Origin: Spongiibacter nanhainus
Lineage (GTDB): Bacteria > Pseudomonadota > Gammaproteobacteria > Pseudomonadales > Spongiibacteraceae
Direction: 5' to 3'
DNA length: 64,000 nt
NCBI RefSeq assembly: GCF_016132545.1
Contig: NZ_CP066167.1
Location: 2,445,001-2,509,000 of the forward strand
Shown here: one piece after another, positions 44,758-54,954 of the stretch
Layout: each line of letters starts with the position of its first letter
Numbering within the stretch: the first letter of the stretch is position 1
Translations under genes and position numbers: made by a program
Notes under the pieces: generated by a model
What the model was told of the DNA's origin: nothing
Databases searched by the model: none
Seen by the model: the letters and a program-made list of their open reading frames with translations, nothing else

Positions 44758-45398
44758 GTAGCATGAGTCTCAGTCATCGACGCCGGGCGATTTACACCGG
44801 GCTCAAGCCCTTCCTATCCGACGATCGCCTACAGCTGGCCATTCGTCATTGGGAGGCCCAATACGCCGACCAGCCCAGCCTCGCCCTGCAGCGTTTTGTC
44901 GCCGATATCTGTCGCGACGCCGAACTCAAGACCAAGCGCAGCACCATATTGCGCCAGCTGTTGCAGACCATGGCCCAACCCGAGCAGGAACTACTGGCCG
45001 ACCCGGGCTCATCGCTACCAAATAACAAGCCCGGCCCCGCTGCCGAGGCCGACCACGCTTACAGCGTGGCCTTTGGCGCACTGCTCTCGGCAATGATGGC
45101 GCTGCTGCCCGATGGCCAACAGCACAAACAGCGGTTGGAGTTTTTCTCGGCCCTTCGCAAAAGCGATATGCCCGCCCGAATCACTGAGAGTCTGCAACAC
45201 TGGCTGAGCCAGCCCAGTGCCCCGCTGCTACTGTACGATGCACCCAAATCGATGCTGCGCAAGGTGTTGAACCAGTTTTACGTGGTGCTGTGTGAAGCGG
45301 TAGGGCCGGTATCAGCCGACAGAATTCTGGCGACTGCGGCAAAACAGGTGGGGGCTGAGCGGCCCGAACTCGGCAAGCAGTTGGACGCATTGCTATAG
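44754..45398 (+). CDS. Unknown protein co-translated with amtB (214 aa)
   Basis: A 214-residue, mainly helical cytosolic protein with a basic N-terminal region (SLSHRRRAIYTGLKPFL, AELKTKRSTILRQLLQTM) and a separate C-terminal helical part (about 95-214, MLRKVLNQFYVVLCEAVGP). I do not recognise the family. Its ATG overlaps the amtB stop (ATGA), so it should be made together with AmtB from the sigma54 promoter and may act in nitrogen response. Whether it binds AmtB is not shown. Confidence 0.7.
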   Translation: MSSMSLSHRRRAIYTGLKPFLSDDRLQLAIRHWEAQYADQPSLALQRFVADICRDAELKTKRSTILRQLLQTMAQPEQELLADPGSSLPNNKPGPAAEADHAYSVAFGALLSAMMALLPDGQQHKQRLEFFSALRKSDMPARITESLQHWLSQPSAPLLLYDAPKSMLRKVLNQFYVVLCEAVGPVSADRILATAAKQVGAERPELGKQLDALL

Positions 45399-45446
45399 CC
45401 TTGCGGCGCAAAGCCTAATGACGCTGAGACAGGACTGCTCCCTGAC

Positions 45447-46595
45447 TTAAAGGATTTCATCCAGGGGGTGCTGCTCCCAGGGCGCCACAAACAGCGCCTG
45501 AATTTCCTGATCAGGCACCTCGCCAATACTGCGGTAGCACCAGTTGGGGGCCCGGTGTTTGTCGATCAATCGCGCCCTCACGCCCTCGGCAAATTCAGGA
45601 TCTCGAAGCCGATTGGCGGCCAACACCAGCTCCAAGCGGAACACTTCCTTTAGCCCCAGTGCCTCGACGTTTTGCAGTTGCGCCACGATCAGCTTGGCAC
45701 TGCTTGCCGCTCCCCTGCCCATACTCTCCAGCGCCGCACTTGCCCAAGGGCTGCGCTGCGCGCTGCGCTGTAACTGTCTGGCGATGGTTCCTGCATCCAG
45801 CGATGTACTGCTGTCGTCAATCCACGCCCGATGCATCTTAAGCTGGGCGGCATCCAAACAAATGCCGTGCTCGGCTTCCAGGTCGGTCAAATGGTCAGTC
45901 AAGCGCTCGCCATTTTCCTGCGGACAGTCGCCCCAGGGCAAACCAATGAGGCTTCTCAGGACCGCCCCGCGACTGTCGTCAGCCAGGCAGTAATCCGCCA
46001 GCCCGGCGTAGAGGGCATCGGCGGCGTCCAGGGGAGCCGCGGTGAGAGCGCTAAACAGACCGGTCTTGCCCGGCATTTGCGCTAGATACCAACTGGCACC
46101 AGCATTGGGCAGAAAGCCAATCGTAATTTCGGGCATGGACAGGCGGCTGCTCTCGGTGACGATGCGGTGACTGGCCCCGGCCATCAATCCGACCCCCGCG
46201 CCCATCACCAAACCATGCCCCCATACCACCACCGGTTTGGGAAAGGAGTGAATCAAATGAAAACAGGCGTATTCCCGGGCCAGGAAAGCCTCGGCCTCCA
46301 CTGCGGCACCACCGGGGTTGGCCATAGCAGAGGCCAGCATCCGCCGGGCATCCGCGCCAGTGCAAAAGGCTCTGTGCCCGGCACCTTCCAAAAAAACCGC
46401 AACCGCTTCCGGATCGTCCCGCAACTGACAGAGATGCAGATACAGCATCTCCACCATCTCTGGCGTCAGCGCATTGAGCTGTTTGGGGAGATTCAGCGTT
46501 AACTGGGCCACGTAGCCCCCTGCCGGGGCCGGGTGACGCTGAAGGCACAATGAGAAATCTACCTGCATGACTGACGCGCTTCCCAAAACTGGCAT
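45447..46595 (-). CDS. Enoyl-CoA hydratase/isomerase family protein, HIBYL-CoA hydrolase-like
   Basis: A protein of about 382 residues in the 3-hydroxyisobutyryl-CoA hydrolase branch of the crotonase superfamily, longer than simple enoyl-CoA hydratases (about 260). Oxyanion-hole motifs are HRAFCTGADA (74-83) and GHGLVMGAGVGLM (126-138). E156 in MPEITIG matches the catalytic Glu of HIBYL-CoA hydrolase, but the catalytic Asp of the following FPDVG motif is Asn (N164 in FLPNAG). Activity on 3-hydroxyisobutyryl-CoA is therefore doubtful. GAGG favours the ATG at 46595; 46568 is an alternative. Confidence 0.75.
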   Translation of the reverse strand: MPVLGSASVMQVDFSLCLQRHPAPAGGYVAQLTLNLPKQLNALTPEMVEMLYLHLCQLRDDPEAVAVFLEGAGHRAFCTGADARRMLASAMANPGGAAVEAEAFLAREYACFHLIHSFPKPVVVWGHGLVMGAGVGLMAGASHRIVTESSRLSMPEITIGFLPNAGASWYLAQMPGKTGLFSALTAAPLDAADALYAGLADYCLADDSRGAVLRSLIGLPWGDCPQENGERLTDHLTDLEAEHGICLDAAQLKMHRAWIDDSSTSLDAGTIARQLQRSAQRSPWASAALESMGRGAASSAKLIVAQLQNVEALGLKEVFRLELVLAANRLRDPEFAEGVRARLIDKHRAPNWCYRSIGEVPDQEIQALFVAPWEQHPLDEIL

Positions 46596-46759
46596 TACAG
46601 CCCTCAGTATCCCCCTACACCTGCCTCGGCTCAAGTAAACCGCGACATCTGCCGCATTGGCTCACGCGTCATCGTCGATTTCTTGGCTGGGCCAATTCGC
46701 CGCTGTGCGGAATTCTCTATGCTCCATCTTGCTTATTCAAAGCCCAGGGACCGAATACC

Positions 46760-48562
46760 ATGACTCAATACACTGCACCGCGCCGCGATATCGACTTTGT
46801 TACCAACGAGCTGTTGGATTACGCCGGCCACTACCGCAGCTTGCCCTGCGGAGAAGACGCCACCCCGGATATGGTGGATGCCATCATCGGCGAAGCCGCA
46901 AAGTTTGCCGAAGAGGTGCTCTCGCCCTTAAACCAGAGCGGCGACCAACAGGGTTGCACATGGCAAGACGGCGAGGTCACCACTCCCGATGGCTTTAAAG
47001 AAGCCTACAAAATGTGGGTGGAAGGGGGTTGGCAGGGTTTGTCACACCCCGCTGAGTACGGCGGCCAAGGTTTGCCCATGTCGCTGGGCCTGATTAAGTC
47101 CGAGCTGGTGGGCACTGCCAACTGGGCCTGGGGCATGTACCCCGGCCTGAGCCTCGGCGCCATGAACACCCTCTACGTGCACGGCGACGAGGAGCAGAAA
47201 CAGACTTACCTGGGCAAACTGTGCAGCGGCGAATGGACCGGCACCATGTGCCTGACCGAGGCCCACTGCGGCAGCGACCTGGGCCAGATGAAAACCCGCG
47301 CCGAGTTGCAGGACGACGGCAGCTATCGCCTTAACGGCACCAAGATCTTTATCTCTGCTGGCGAGCACGATCTCACCGACAACATCGTCCACATCGTATT
47401 GGCCAGAACCCCCGATGCCCCCGAGGGCACCAAAGGTATCTCGCTGTTTATTGTGCCCAAGTTCCTGCCGGGCGAGGACGGCGAAATCGGCTCCCGCAAT
47501 GGCGTAAGCTGCGGCAGCATCGAACACAAGATGGGGATCCACGCCAACGCGACCTGCGTCATTAACTTCGACAATGCCACCGGCTACATGCTGGGTGAGA
47601 AGAACGAAGGCCTGGCGGCGATGTTCACCTTTATGAATACCGCCCGAGTGGGCACCGCCATCCAAGGTTTGGCAGCTTCCGAGCTGGCCTACCAAAATGC
47701 CTGGCCTTACGCCATGGAGCGCTACTCCATGCGGGCGCTGTCTGGCACCAAGAACCGCGATAAAGCGGGCGATGCCATTATCCACCACGCCGATGTACGG
47801 CGCATGCTGCTTACCGCCCGGGCCTTTGCCGAGGGCGGTCGGGCGATGATCTACGACGCCGCCATCTACGCCGACCACATGCTGTTTGCGCCCACTGAGG
47901 CCGAGCGCGACGCCGCGGAAAACGAACTGGGCTTTTTAACCCCGATTCTCAAGGCCTTTCTCACAGAGACGGGTCTGGAATCCGCCAGCAACGCCATGCA
48001 GGTATTTGGCGGTCACGGTTACATTGCCGAGCACGGTATGGAACAGATCTACCGGGATGCGCGGATCGCCACCATGTACGAAGGCACCACCGGCATTCAG
48101 GCACTGGATTTGATCGGCCGCAAGGTGGTGCTGGACGGCTTTAAACTCTACGCCGCCTTCAGCAAAAAACTGTACGCCCAGGGGCTTCGCTCACTGTTTA
48201 AAGGTAAGCGCCGCGGCTATGGCGCCTCACTGCTGTGCTATACCTTGGGCTGGAACTGGAAAACCGTGAAGATGCTGGCCCGTGCCTCCCGCAACCGGGA
48301 CGCCGTTAGCGCGGCTTCCTACGATTTCTTGATGATTAGCGGTTACCTGTCCATGGCCTACTACTGGTCGCGGATGGCGGAAGTCGCCGCCGAAGCACTG
48401 GAGAAAAACCCCAGCGACAGCGACTTCTATCGCGCCAAGCTGGAAACGGCGGATTTCTACTTCCGCCGTTTGTTGCCCCGGACCCGAGGCCATGCCAGCG
48501 CCATGGACAGCAGTACCGATAGCGTGATGGGTATGCCGCCAGAGCGCTTTCCGCTGCGCTAA
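46760..48562 (+). CDS. Long acyl-CoA dehydrogenase with C-terminal extension
   Basis: A 600-residue acyl-CoA dehydrogenase of the group with an extra C-terminal domain (FadE5/FadE-like, about 200 residues longer than short-chain enzymes). Motifs include MCLTEAHCGSDLGQMKT (FAD/substrate loop), MQVFGGHGYIAEHGMEQIYR and YEGTTGIQALDLIGRK, where the Glu is the expected catalytic base. It would start a beta-oxidation cycle, giving electrons to ETF. It is divergent from the hydratase-family gene with a 164-bp gap in which I can define no operator. Confidence 0.9.
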   Translation: MTQYTAPRRDIDFVTNELLDYAGHYRSLPCGEDATPDMVDAIIGEAAKFAEEVLSPLNQSGDQQGCTWQDGEVTTPDGFKEAYKMWVEGGWQGLSHPAEYGGQGLPMSLGLIKSELVGTANWAWGMYPGLSLGAMNTLYVHGDEEQKQTYLGKLCSGEWTGTMCLTEAHCGSDLGQMKTRAELQDDGSYRLNGTKIFISAGEHDLTDNIVHIVLARTPDAPEGTKGISLFIVPKFLPGEDGEIGSRNGVSCGSIEHKMGIHANATCVINFDNATGYMLGEKNEGLAAMFTFMNTARVGTAIQGLAASELAYQNAWPYAMERYSMRALSGTKNRDKAGDAIIHHADVRRMLLTARAFAEGGRAMIYDAAIYADHMLFAPTEAERDAAENELGFLTPILKAFLTETGLESASNAMQVFGGHGYIAEHGMEQIYRDARIATMYEGTTGIQALDLIGRKVVLDGFKLYAAFSKKLYAQGLRSLFKGKRRGYGASLLCYTLGWNWKTVKMLARASRNRDAVSAASYDFLMISGYLSMAYYWSRMAEVAAEALEKNPSDSDFYRAKLETADFYFRRLLPRTRGHASAMDSSTDSVMGMPPERFPLR

Positions 48563-48587
48563 TACGTAGTTTTAATACGCCATAGTA

Positions 48588-48980
48588 TTAATAGGAAATA
48601 CGGGAGATGTGGTAGGACCACTCGTCGGACATGTTACAGGGGTTGGCCACTTCCTCTGTGCGTCCCGGTCCTACCGCAAAGGCCTGCACGGTCATTACCG
48701 CTTCCCGCTCCAGGTTTTCGCGAAAATAGGTAAACACACCGCTAACCCGGGTGGGACAGTGGTTCTTCACTACAAAGCGGGTAGAAACCTTATCGTGCTT
48801 ATACCAAGGACAGCCTGAACGGTTGGCATGGGCGGGCAGTGTTTCCACATCCCACTCAAGACACTCCACCGCGCCCTCTTCCACGATGATATCTTCGTTG
48901 GCATATGCGGCGCTCAGGGTAAAAGCCATTGCCATCGAGATTGAGGCAAGGGTTGAGGCCATTAACAAAACGTTTTTCAT
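48588..48980 (-). CDS. Small exported protein with four cysteines
   Basis: A 130-residue protein with a signal peptide (about residues 1-27, ending AAYA). The mature part has four cysteines (about 40, 57, 75 and 114; RSGCPWYKHD, VVKNHCPTRV) and probably two disulfides. I do not recognise a family. It is convergent with the long acyl-CoA dehydrogenase and has no evident functional partner. Confidence 0.6.
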   Translation of the reverse strand: MKNVLLMASTLASISMAMAFTLSAAYANEDIIVEEGAVECLEWDVETLPAHANRSGCPWYKHDKVSTRFVVKNHCPTRVSGVFTYFRENLEREAVMTVQAFAVGPGRTEEVANPCNMSDEWSYHISRISY

Positions 48981-49107
48981 TATCGCTGCTCCTCCATTGC
49001 GCCACAGTTGGCCGCAATGTCGTCTACAGCTTTAGAGACTATCCACAAAGATAGCGAGATGGGCAGTGGTAATTACCCTGATACAGGTGTTAGCGTCCCG
49101 GCTGGCC

Positions 49108-49821
49108 CTAAGGAGACCAATACACCGACACCGGAGTCTGAGATTGCCGCAATACCGCACGCACTGGCATTTCCCGCGCGTCTGGACCCGACAAGGCCTG
49201 GCGGTAGACCGCCAGCTTCTCATCACCGGTGATCAATAGCACAATGTGGCGACAGGCCAGTATCGCCGCCACTGACAAGGTCATGCGCTCGGTATGCGGC
49301 CCGGTCACCTCACTTTGCTGAGCGGTGATGGCAACACAGCGATCTGCCCCTGCGGCCAGTCCACTGTCCAGGCCGCTGGCATGGGGGAACAAGGACGCAG
49401 TATGACCGTCCAGCCCCATACCTAGCACACATAGATCGGGCTGCAGTGGCAAAGCGCCATAGCGGGCCAGACACTCCGGTAAACCCAGCACCGCCGTCGC
49501 TGCAGAGGTCTTCATGGCAACAAACTTGGCTGCCGCAGCCCCCTCAATCAGTAGATTCTCACGGATAAACTGTTCGTTGCTGGCGGGGTGATCGGCATCG
49601 ACCCAGCGCTCGTCTACCAGGGCCACAGTGACCTTACTCCAGTCCAGTGGCCGGGATGCCAGCGCCCGATATACCGGCTTGGGAGTGCTGCCGCCCGAAA
49701 CCAACAGGCAGGCCTCACCGCGATCGGCTATCGCCTTTTCCAGCACCGCCGCCAGCTCATCTGACAGCGCGGTCACCAGGCATTCCCGGTCTTGATAAAA
49801 TTGTTCCCGGACCGCACTCAT
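49108..49821 (-). CDS. pgl: 6-phosphogluconolactonase
   Basis: A 237-residue DevB/SOL-type lactonase that hydrolyses 6-phosphogluconolactone. The phosphate motif SGGSTPK is near residues 43-49 and [18 protein letters not shown] follows at about 66-83. Its ATG overlaps the zwf stop by 4 bp, so product of one enzyme is handled by the next in a coupled operon. Confidence 0.95.
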   Translation of the reverse strand: MSAVREQFYQDRECLVTALSDELAAVLEKAIADRGEACLLVSGGSTPKPVYRALASRPLDWSKVTVALVDERWVDADHPASNEQFIRENLLIEGAAAAKFVAMKTSAATAVLGLPECLARYGALPLQPDLCVLGMGLDGHTASLFPHASGLDSGLAAGADRCVAITAQQSEVTGPHTERMTLSVAAILACRHIVLLITGDEKLAVYRQALSGPDAREMPVRAVLRQSQTPVSVYWSP

Positions 49822-51287
49822 TGGTGCTCACCCGAGTTGTACCAGCGAAAGCCATCCTCCGCCAACAATTCATCGGATTCTGGAGGCCCCCAGGTCCCGG
49901 CTCGATAAAGATGGGGAGACTGATCAGCGGCCTGCCAGGCTTCAATAATGGGGTCGATCCAAGCCCAGGCGTGCTCCACCTCATCGCGGTGAATAAACAG
50001 GCTGTGGTTGGCTGCCACAACGTCTAGAATCAAACGTTTGTAGGCGTCACTTTTAACCCGGCTAGCCGACTCCGAAAAATTGAGGTTTAACGTTGCCGGC
50101 TGTAACTCCATATCCAGGGTATTAAGGTCCTTGGACATCATCACCAGCTGGATACTCTCGTCCGGTTGCAGGCGGATAATCAAACGGTTTGGCGTCAGCG
50201 GCCCGGCCTCCGCGCCGTAGACTCGGTGTGACACACACTTGTACTGAATAACGATTTCCGCGCTGCGCTGCTTCATTCGCTTGCCGGTGCGCAAATAAAA
50301 TGGCACTCGCGCCCAGCGCCAGTTATCAATATAGGCCCGCAGCGCCACAAAGGTCTCGGTGTGGCTGCCCGCCTGCTCCAGTTCCTCGAGATAGCCCGCT
50401 ACCAGTTTGCCATCCTGATTGCCCGCCACATACTGCCCCCGCACTGTATTGGCGGCCACGTCGCCACCCGACATGGGGCGCAGCGCCTCCAATACTTTGA
50501 CCTTCTCGGCGCGAATGCTATTGGCGCGCATTTTATGGGGCGATTCCATCGCCACCAGACACAACAATTGCAGCAGGTGGTTTTGTACCATATCTCGCAG
50601 CGCACCAGCCTCGTTATAAAATCCGGCTCGCCCTTCCAAACCGACGGTTTCGGAGATACTGATCTGCACATGATCAATGGATTTGGCATCCCAAAGATGC
50701 TCGAATATCACGTTGGTAAACCGCAGCGCCATCAGATTCTGGACGGTCTCTTTACCCAGATAGTGGTCAATGCGGTAGATGGCCGACTCATCAAAATATT
50801 GGGCGATTTCATCGTTGATCGCCTGGGCCGAGGCGGCGTCGTAACCCAGCGGTTTTTCCACCACAACGCGGCTTTGCGGGCTGATCAGCCCGCTTTCATT
50901 GAGCCGCTGACAACAGGCGCCGAAGATGGTGGGTGGAATCGCCAAGTAATAAACCCGCACCCGCTCCGCCTCGCTATTTATCAATGCGGCAAGCTCTGTC
51001 CAGTGTGTACCGGGAGCGCTGATATCCACCTCCATTGGCATAATGCAAGTGCCGAAGTCCAGCGCGACGTCCTGATCGTACTCGGCGCCTGAGAGGTGGG
51101 TTTGCAGTCCTGCCAGTGCCTGTTGATGGTAGCTGCCGACGTCTTTTGGGTTGCGGCAGCACGGCACAATCCTGGAGCCCTGGGGCAATTTGTCCTCGCG
51201 AAATGCCCGATACAAGGCCGGTAGTATTTTTCTAAATGCCAGGTCTCCGGCACCGCCGAAGATCACAATATCAAATGGCTCGGACAT
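49818..51287 (-). CDS. zwf: Glucose-6-phosphate 1-dehydrogenase
   Basis: A 489-residue G6PDH oxidising glucose-6-phosphate to the lactone with NAD(P)+. The nucleotide-binding region is IFGGAGDLAFRKILPALY at the N-terminus and the substrate signature RIDHYLGKE is at about 171-179 (catalytic His-Asp region). It lies between edd and pgl in one operon with 53 bp to edd. Confidence 0.96.
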   Translation of the reverse strand: MSEPFDIVIFGGAGDLAFRKILPALYRAFREDKLPQGSRIVPCCRNPKDVGSYHQQALAGLQTHLSGAEYDQDVALDFGTCIMPMEVDISAPGTHWTELAALINSEAERVRVYYLAIPPTIFGACCQRLNESGLISPQSRVVVEKPLGYDAASAQAINDEIAQYFDESAIYRIDHYLGKETVQNLMALRFTNVIFEHLWDAKSIDHVQISISETVGLEGRAGFYNEAGALRDMVQNHLLQLLCLVAMESPHKMRANSIRAEKVKVLEALRPMSGGDVAANTVRGQYVAGNQDGKLVAGYLEELEQAGSHTETFVALRAYIDNWRWARVPFYLRTGKRMKQRSAEIVIQYKCVSHRVYGAEAGPLTPNRLIIRLQPDESIQLVMMSKDLNTLDMELQPATLNLNFSESASRVKSDAYKRLILDVVAANHSLFIHRDEVEHAWAWIDPIIEAWQAADQSPHLYRAGTWGPPESDELLAEDGFRWYNSGEHQ

Positions 51288-51340
51288 ACAATTTAACCCT
51301 TAGTCTCGTTTCGCTGCCGGTTTACCAATCGATATCTGCG

Positions 51341-53149
51341 CTAGCTGCCCAGTACCGATGCGCCCTCTTCTGCACTGTTCACCAGCTGACGAAAACCTGC
51401 AAACAGTTCTCGTCCCATCCCCGACTGGTGGCCGCCGGCATAGTTGGCCACCGGCCGATCCAGCACCGACTCGTCTTCTATCCGCAGCACCCCTTCGGGC
51501 GCATTGAGCTCAATCATGTCGCCATCGCGGAGCTTAGCGATGGGGCCGCCGTCCAACGCCTCCGGTGTCAGATGAATCGCCGCGGGAACTTTGCCGGATG
51601 CCCCGGACATCCGGCCATCGGTGACTAACGCCACCTTAAAGCCGCGATCCTGAAGCACACCAAGCACCGGCGTCAGCTTGTGCAGCTCCGGCATGCCGTT
51701 GGCTTTAGGCCCCTGGAAGCGCACCACCGCTATAAAATCCCGATCCAGCTCACCGGCATCAAAACGCGCCTTAACCTCATTTTGGTCTTCAAAAATCACC
51801 GCCGGCGCTCGCACCACGCGGTGCTCGGGCTTGACTGCAGAGGTCTTGATCACGGCCCGGCCCAGATTGCCAGTTAAAAGGTTGAGGCCGCCATGGGCAC
51901 TGAAAGGCGCCGCTTTAGCTGCCAATACCTCAGGGTCCAGGCTTTTATCCGGCCCCGGCCGCCAATCGATGTCGCGTCCCTCAAGAAAGGGTTCCTCACA
52001 GTAGCGCGCCAGGCCACCCTCACCGGCTACCGTCGCCACGTCATCGTGGAGCAGCCCGGCATCGAGCAATTCACGGATTAGCAGCGCCATGCCGCCGGCG
52101 GCTTGGAAGTGATTCACATCGGCAGAGCCGTTGGGATAGATTCGGCACAACAATGGCACCACTTCTGACAGTTCCGCCATATCCTGCCAGTTAATGATCA
52201 CTCCAGCGGCCCGGGCAATGGCAATCAGATGAATGGTGTGGTTGGTGGAGCCGCCAGTAGCCAGCAGGCCGACAATGCCATTGATAATGCTTTTTTCGTT
52301 GATCATCTCCCCCATCGGCAGAAAATCTCCAGACAAGGGGGATATGGCGTTAAGCCGCGCCACCGCGGCCTCGGTCAAGGCCTCACGCAGCGGTGTACCG
52401 GGGTTAACGAAGGAGCTACCGGGCAACTGCAGGCCCATGATCTCCATCAGCATCTGATTACTGTTGGCCGTACCGTAAAACGTACAGGTGCCGGGGCTGT
52501 GATAGGACTGGCTCTCTGCCTCCAGCAACTCTTTGCGGCCCACTTTACCCTCGGCATACAGCTGGCGGATGCGGCCTTTCTCGGCATTGGGCAAGCCCGA
52601 CTCCATGGGCCCCGCCGGCACAAATACACAGGGAAGATGCCCAAAGGCCAGGGCGCCAATGGCCAAGCCCGGCACGATTTTGTCGCACACTCCCAGGCAC
52701 AACATGCCATCGAACATATCGTGGGACAGCGCTACCGCCGTCGCCATAGCGATAGTGTCGCGACTGAACAAGGATAATTCCATCCCCTCGCGGCCCTGGG
52801 TGACACCATCACACATGGCGGGTACGCCGCCGGCAAACTGCGCCACGGCGCCCAATTGCCGAGCTGCCCGCTTGATCTGGTCTGGGTAGCCTTTGAAAGG
52901 CTGATGAGCCGAGAGCATGTCATTATAGGCCGAGACAATGGCAAAATTAGCGGCCCTGTCCACCGCCAGGGTGGCTTTTTCATCGGCATCAGAGGCGGCA
53001 AAACCGTGGGCCAGATTGCCGCAGGAAAGATGGCTGCGAGACACCCCCGGTCGGTGGGCACCGCGAATTTTCTCCAAATAGGCCTGTCGAGTGGTTTCGC
53101 TGCGTGCCACCACGCGGGCGGTCACTTCCTCCAGTTTGGCGTGTGTCAC
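51341..53149 (-). CDS. edd: Phosphogluconate dehydratase
   Basis: A 602-residue iron-sulfur dehydratase of the IlvD/Edd family that makes KDPG from 6-phosphogluconate in the Entner-Doudoroff pathway. Cysteine motifs include [11 protein letters not shown] near the N-terminus and [14 protein letters not shown] near 150. Tandem GTG codons at 53152 and 53149 follow AGGGGG; the length and N-terminus match E. coli Edd (603). KDPG aldolase (eda) is not in this window, so the pathway's last step must be encoded elsewhere. Confidence 0.95.
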   Translation of the reverse strand: MTHAKLEEVTARVVARSETTRQAYLEKIRGAHRPGVSRSHLSCGNLAHGFAASDADEKATLAVDRAANFAIVSAYNDMLSAHQPFKGYPDQIKRAARQLGAVAQFAGGVPAMCDGVTQGREGMELSLFSRDTIAMATAVALSHDMFDGMLCLGVCDKIVPGLAIGALAFGHLPCVFVPAGPMESGLPNAEKGRIRQLYAEGKVGRKELLEAESQSYHSPGTCTFYGTANSNQMLMEIMGLQLPGSSFVNPGTPLREALTEAAVARLNAISPLSGDFLPMGEMINEKSIINGIVGLLATGGSTNHTIHLIAIARAAGVIINWQDMAELSEVVPLLCRIYPNGSADVNHFQAAGGMALLIRELLDAGLLHDDVATVAGEGGLARYCEEPFLEGRDIDWRPGPDKSLDPEVLAAKAAPFSAHGGLNLLTGNLGRAVIKTSAVKPEHRVVRAPAVIFEDQNEVKARFDAGELDRDFIAVVRFQGPKANGMPELHKLTPVLGVLQDRGFKVALVTDGRMSGASGKVPAAIHLTPEALDGGPIAKLRDGDMIELNAPEGVLRIEDESVLDRPVANYAGGHQSGMGRELFAGFRQLVNSAEEGASVLGS

Positions 53150-53306
53150 CACTGTCCCCCTCTCGAAATCGATGAAATGCGCCGCGAGCACGCCGGCTTG
53201 CCTCTTACGCTATCACTTTCTGACAGCGCTCACATCGGCCGTGTATGGATACCTAAGACGCCTCAACTTTCTTGCATAATTTGAAGCAATTAGCATACCC
53301 GCCCGC

Positions 53307-53327
53307 TAAAAGCCCCATGACAGGGGC
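53307..53327 (-). terminator. Second terminator downstream of the aldehyde dehydrogenase gene
   Basis: On the minus strand GCCCC-TGTCAT-GGGGC is followed by TTTT. It is a short stem (5 bp) and weaker than the hairpin at 53358-53381, which the same transcript meets first. Confidence 0.5.
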
Positions 53328-53353
53328 CGCTGGGTGGAGAGACGAATGCACTG

Positions 53354-53381
53354 AAAACTCGGGGCGACGATGCGCCCCGAG
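53354..53381 (-). terminator. Intrinsic terminator of the aldehyde dehydrogenase gene
   Basis: On the minus strand CTCGGGGCG-CATCGT-CGCCCCGAG, a 9-bp GC-rich stem, is followed by TTTT. It lies 66 bp after the stop codon. The rest of the 297-bp gap to edd shows no gene. Confidence 0.85.
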
Positions 53382-53446
53382 ATCGGGAGGGAGAGCCTGA
53401 ACCGGGGTCCTGAGCGGTGACGAGAGGGCCGAGGGCCCCGCATGGC

Positions 53447-54856
53447 TTAGACTTTGGGGATAAAGATCGTTTTTGGCTGGGTGAACTCCATCAGTCCATC
53501 GCGGCCGTTTTCTACACCAATACCAGAGTGTTTGTGCCCACCCAGAGGGGTGTTGGGCGTGGTTTGCAGGTTTTGATTAATCCACACAGTACCGGTATCA
53601 AGGCGCTTGGCCACGGCCATGGCCTTGTCGATATCGGAGGACCACACTGCGCCGGCAAGGCCGTACTCGCTGTTGTTGGCCCGTTCGATGACCTCATCCA
53701 CATCACTGTAGCGCAGCAGAGGAAGCAAGGGACCAAAGGCCTCTTCCACCACGACCGGATCGTCCTCGGGGGGATTGTCTACCAAGGTCAGTGGCAAAAA
53801 GTAACCACGGTCTGGCACGGGACCGCCTTCCAGTAGAGTCAGCCCTCTGTCTTTGGCGCCAGCCATCATCGCTTTGACCCGCTCAAACTGTGGCTTGTTC
53901 TGGAGGGGGCCGAAGATACTGTCGGCCTCGGCGCCGTTACCCACCTTCATCACCTGAGCCAAGCCGTGCAGTTTTTCTTTCAGTTCATCGTAAATGCTGT
54001 CGTGGATATAGAGCCGCTTGGTTGCCACACACACCTGCGCGGTGTTGAAGAAGGCACCCATAAACAACTTCTGCGCTACCTCATCAACATTGACATCTGG
54101 CAGCACGATACAGGCGTCGTTACCGCCCAGCTCCAGGGTGATACGCTTCAGGTCCTTGGCGGCTGCCTCCATGATGCGCTTGCCGGTTGCGGTGGACCCA
54201 GTGAAGGAAATTTTGGCAAAGCCTGGGTGAGCGGTCATCATTGGCCCCAGCTCGTCTCCGCCGGAGATCACGTTGAGGACACCCTCGGGCAACACCTTGT
54301 TGAGGATCTGGCCAACGCGAAGACTGGTCAGCGGCGTATAGGGCGAGGGCTTAAGGACCATGGTATTGCCGGCCAACAGCGCGTGAGACATCTTCCAAGA
54401 GGCCAACAGCACCGGAAAATTCCACGGCACAATGCCACACACTACTCCGATGGGCTCTCTGTGCACTTCTACCCGGCGCTCATCGGTGTCTTCTACCACC
54501 TCGGCTGGCATGGAAAATTGTGCCATCCCCTTAAACCACATACCGGCGCCGAGAATTTCCTCTTTGGCCAGGGTCAGAGGACGACCCTGCTCGGCGGTGA
54601 ACAGCTCGGTCAGCTCTTCGGCATTGGCCAGAATCGCGTCACCCGCTTTCAGCATCAACGCGGCGCGCTCTTCATAGGGGACAGCCCGCCACTTCGGAAA
54701 GGCCTGCTGTGCCGCCGCCACTGCTGCGTCTAGATCGGCCTGGGTGGCTCTGGGCGCCTGGGCAAAGACATCGCCCGTGGCGGGATTGACCACGTCCATC
54801 ATTTGCTCGGCCTGGTGCGCGCGACCATTGATTGTCATGGAGAATGTTTGGGCCAT
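53447..54856 (-). CDS. NAD(P)-dependent aldehyde dehydrogenase
   Basis: A 469-residue aldehyde dehydrogenase superfamily enzyme. Motifs: VVCGIVPWNFPVLLASWK (about 136-153), FTGSTATGKRIMEAA (cofactor loop), ITLELGGNDACIV with the general-base Glu near 243, and NTAQVCVATKRLYI with the nucleophilic Cys near 277. The sequence type resembles the AldA/betaine-aldehyde or medium-chain group; substrate cannot be fixed. GAGG lies 7 bp before the ATG. It is divergent from a thiolase-fold gene and shares with it a 263-bp region with a palindromic operator candidate. Confidence 0.88.
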   Translation of the reverse strand: MAQTFSMTINGRAHQAEQMMDVVNPATGDVFAQAPRATQADLDAAVAAAQQAFPKWRAVPYEERAALMLKAGDAILANAEELTELFTAEQGRPLTLAKEEILGAGMWFKGMAQFSMPAEVVEDTDERRVEVHREPIGVVCGIVPWNFPVLLASWKMSHALLAGNTMVLKPSPYTPLTSLRVGQILNKVLPEGVLNVISGGDELGPMMTAHPGFAKISFTGSTATGKRIMEAAAKDLKRITLELGGNDACIVLPDVNVDEVAQKLFMGAFFNTAQVCVATKRLYIHDSIYDELKEKLHGLAQVMKVGNGAEADSIFGPLQNKPQFERVKAMMAGAKDRGLTLLEGGPVPDRGYFLPLTLVDNPPEDDPVVVEEAFGPLLPLLRYSDVDEVIERANNSEYGLAGAVWSSDIDKAMAVAKRLDTGTVWINQNLQTTPNTPLGGHKHSGIGVENGRDGLMEFTQPKTIFIPKV

Positions 54857-54954
54857 GGATTTACCTCAGTTGAAGTGGTTTTCGATTATTTGTGCTTGAG
54901 TCTATGTATTGGTCGACTGTTCACGTTATAGGCTGTCTTCGACCTTCGATCATC

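Noticed and set aside
53153-53446. Small coding gene between edd and the aldehyde dehydrogenase gene
   Set aside because: No frame with a start signal and coding character; the region is explained by two terminator hairpins and the edd promoter region.
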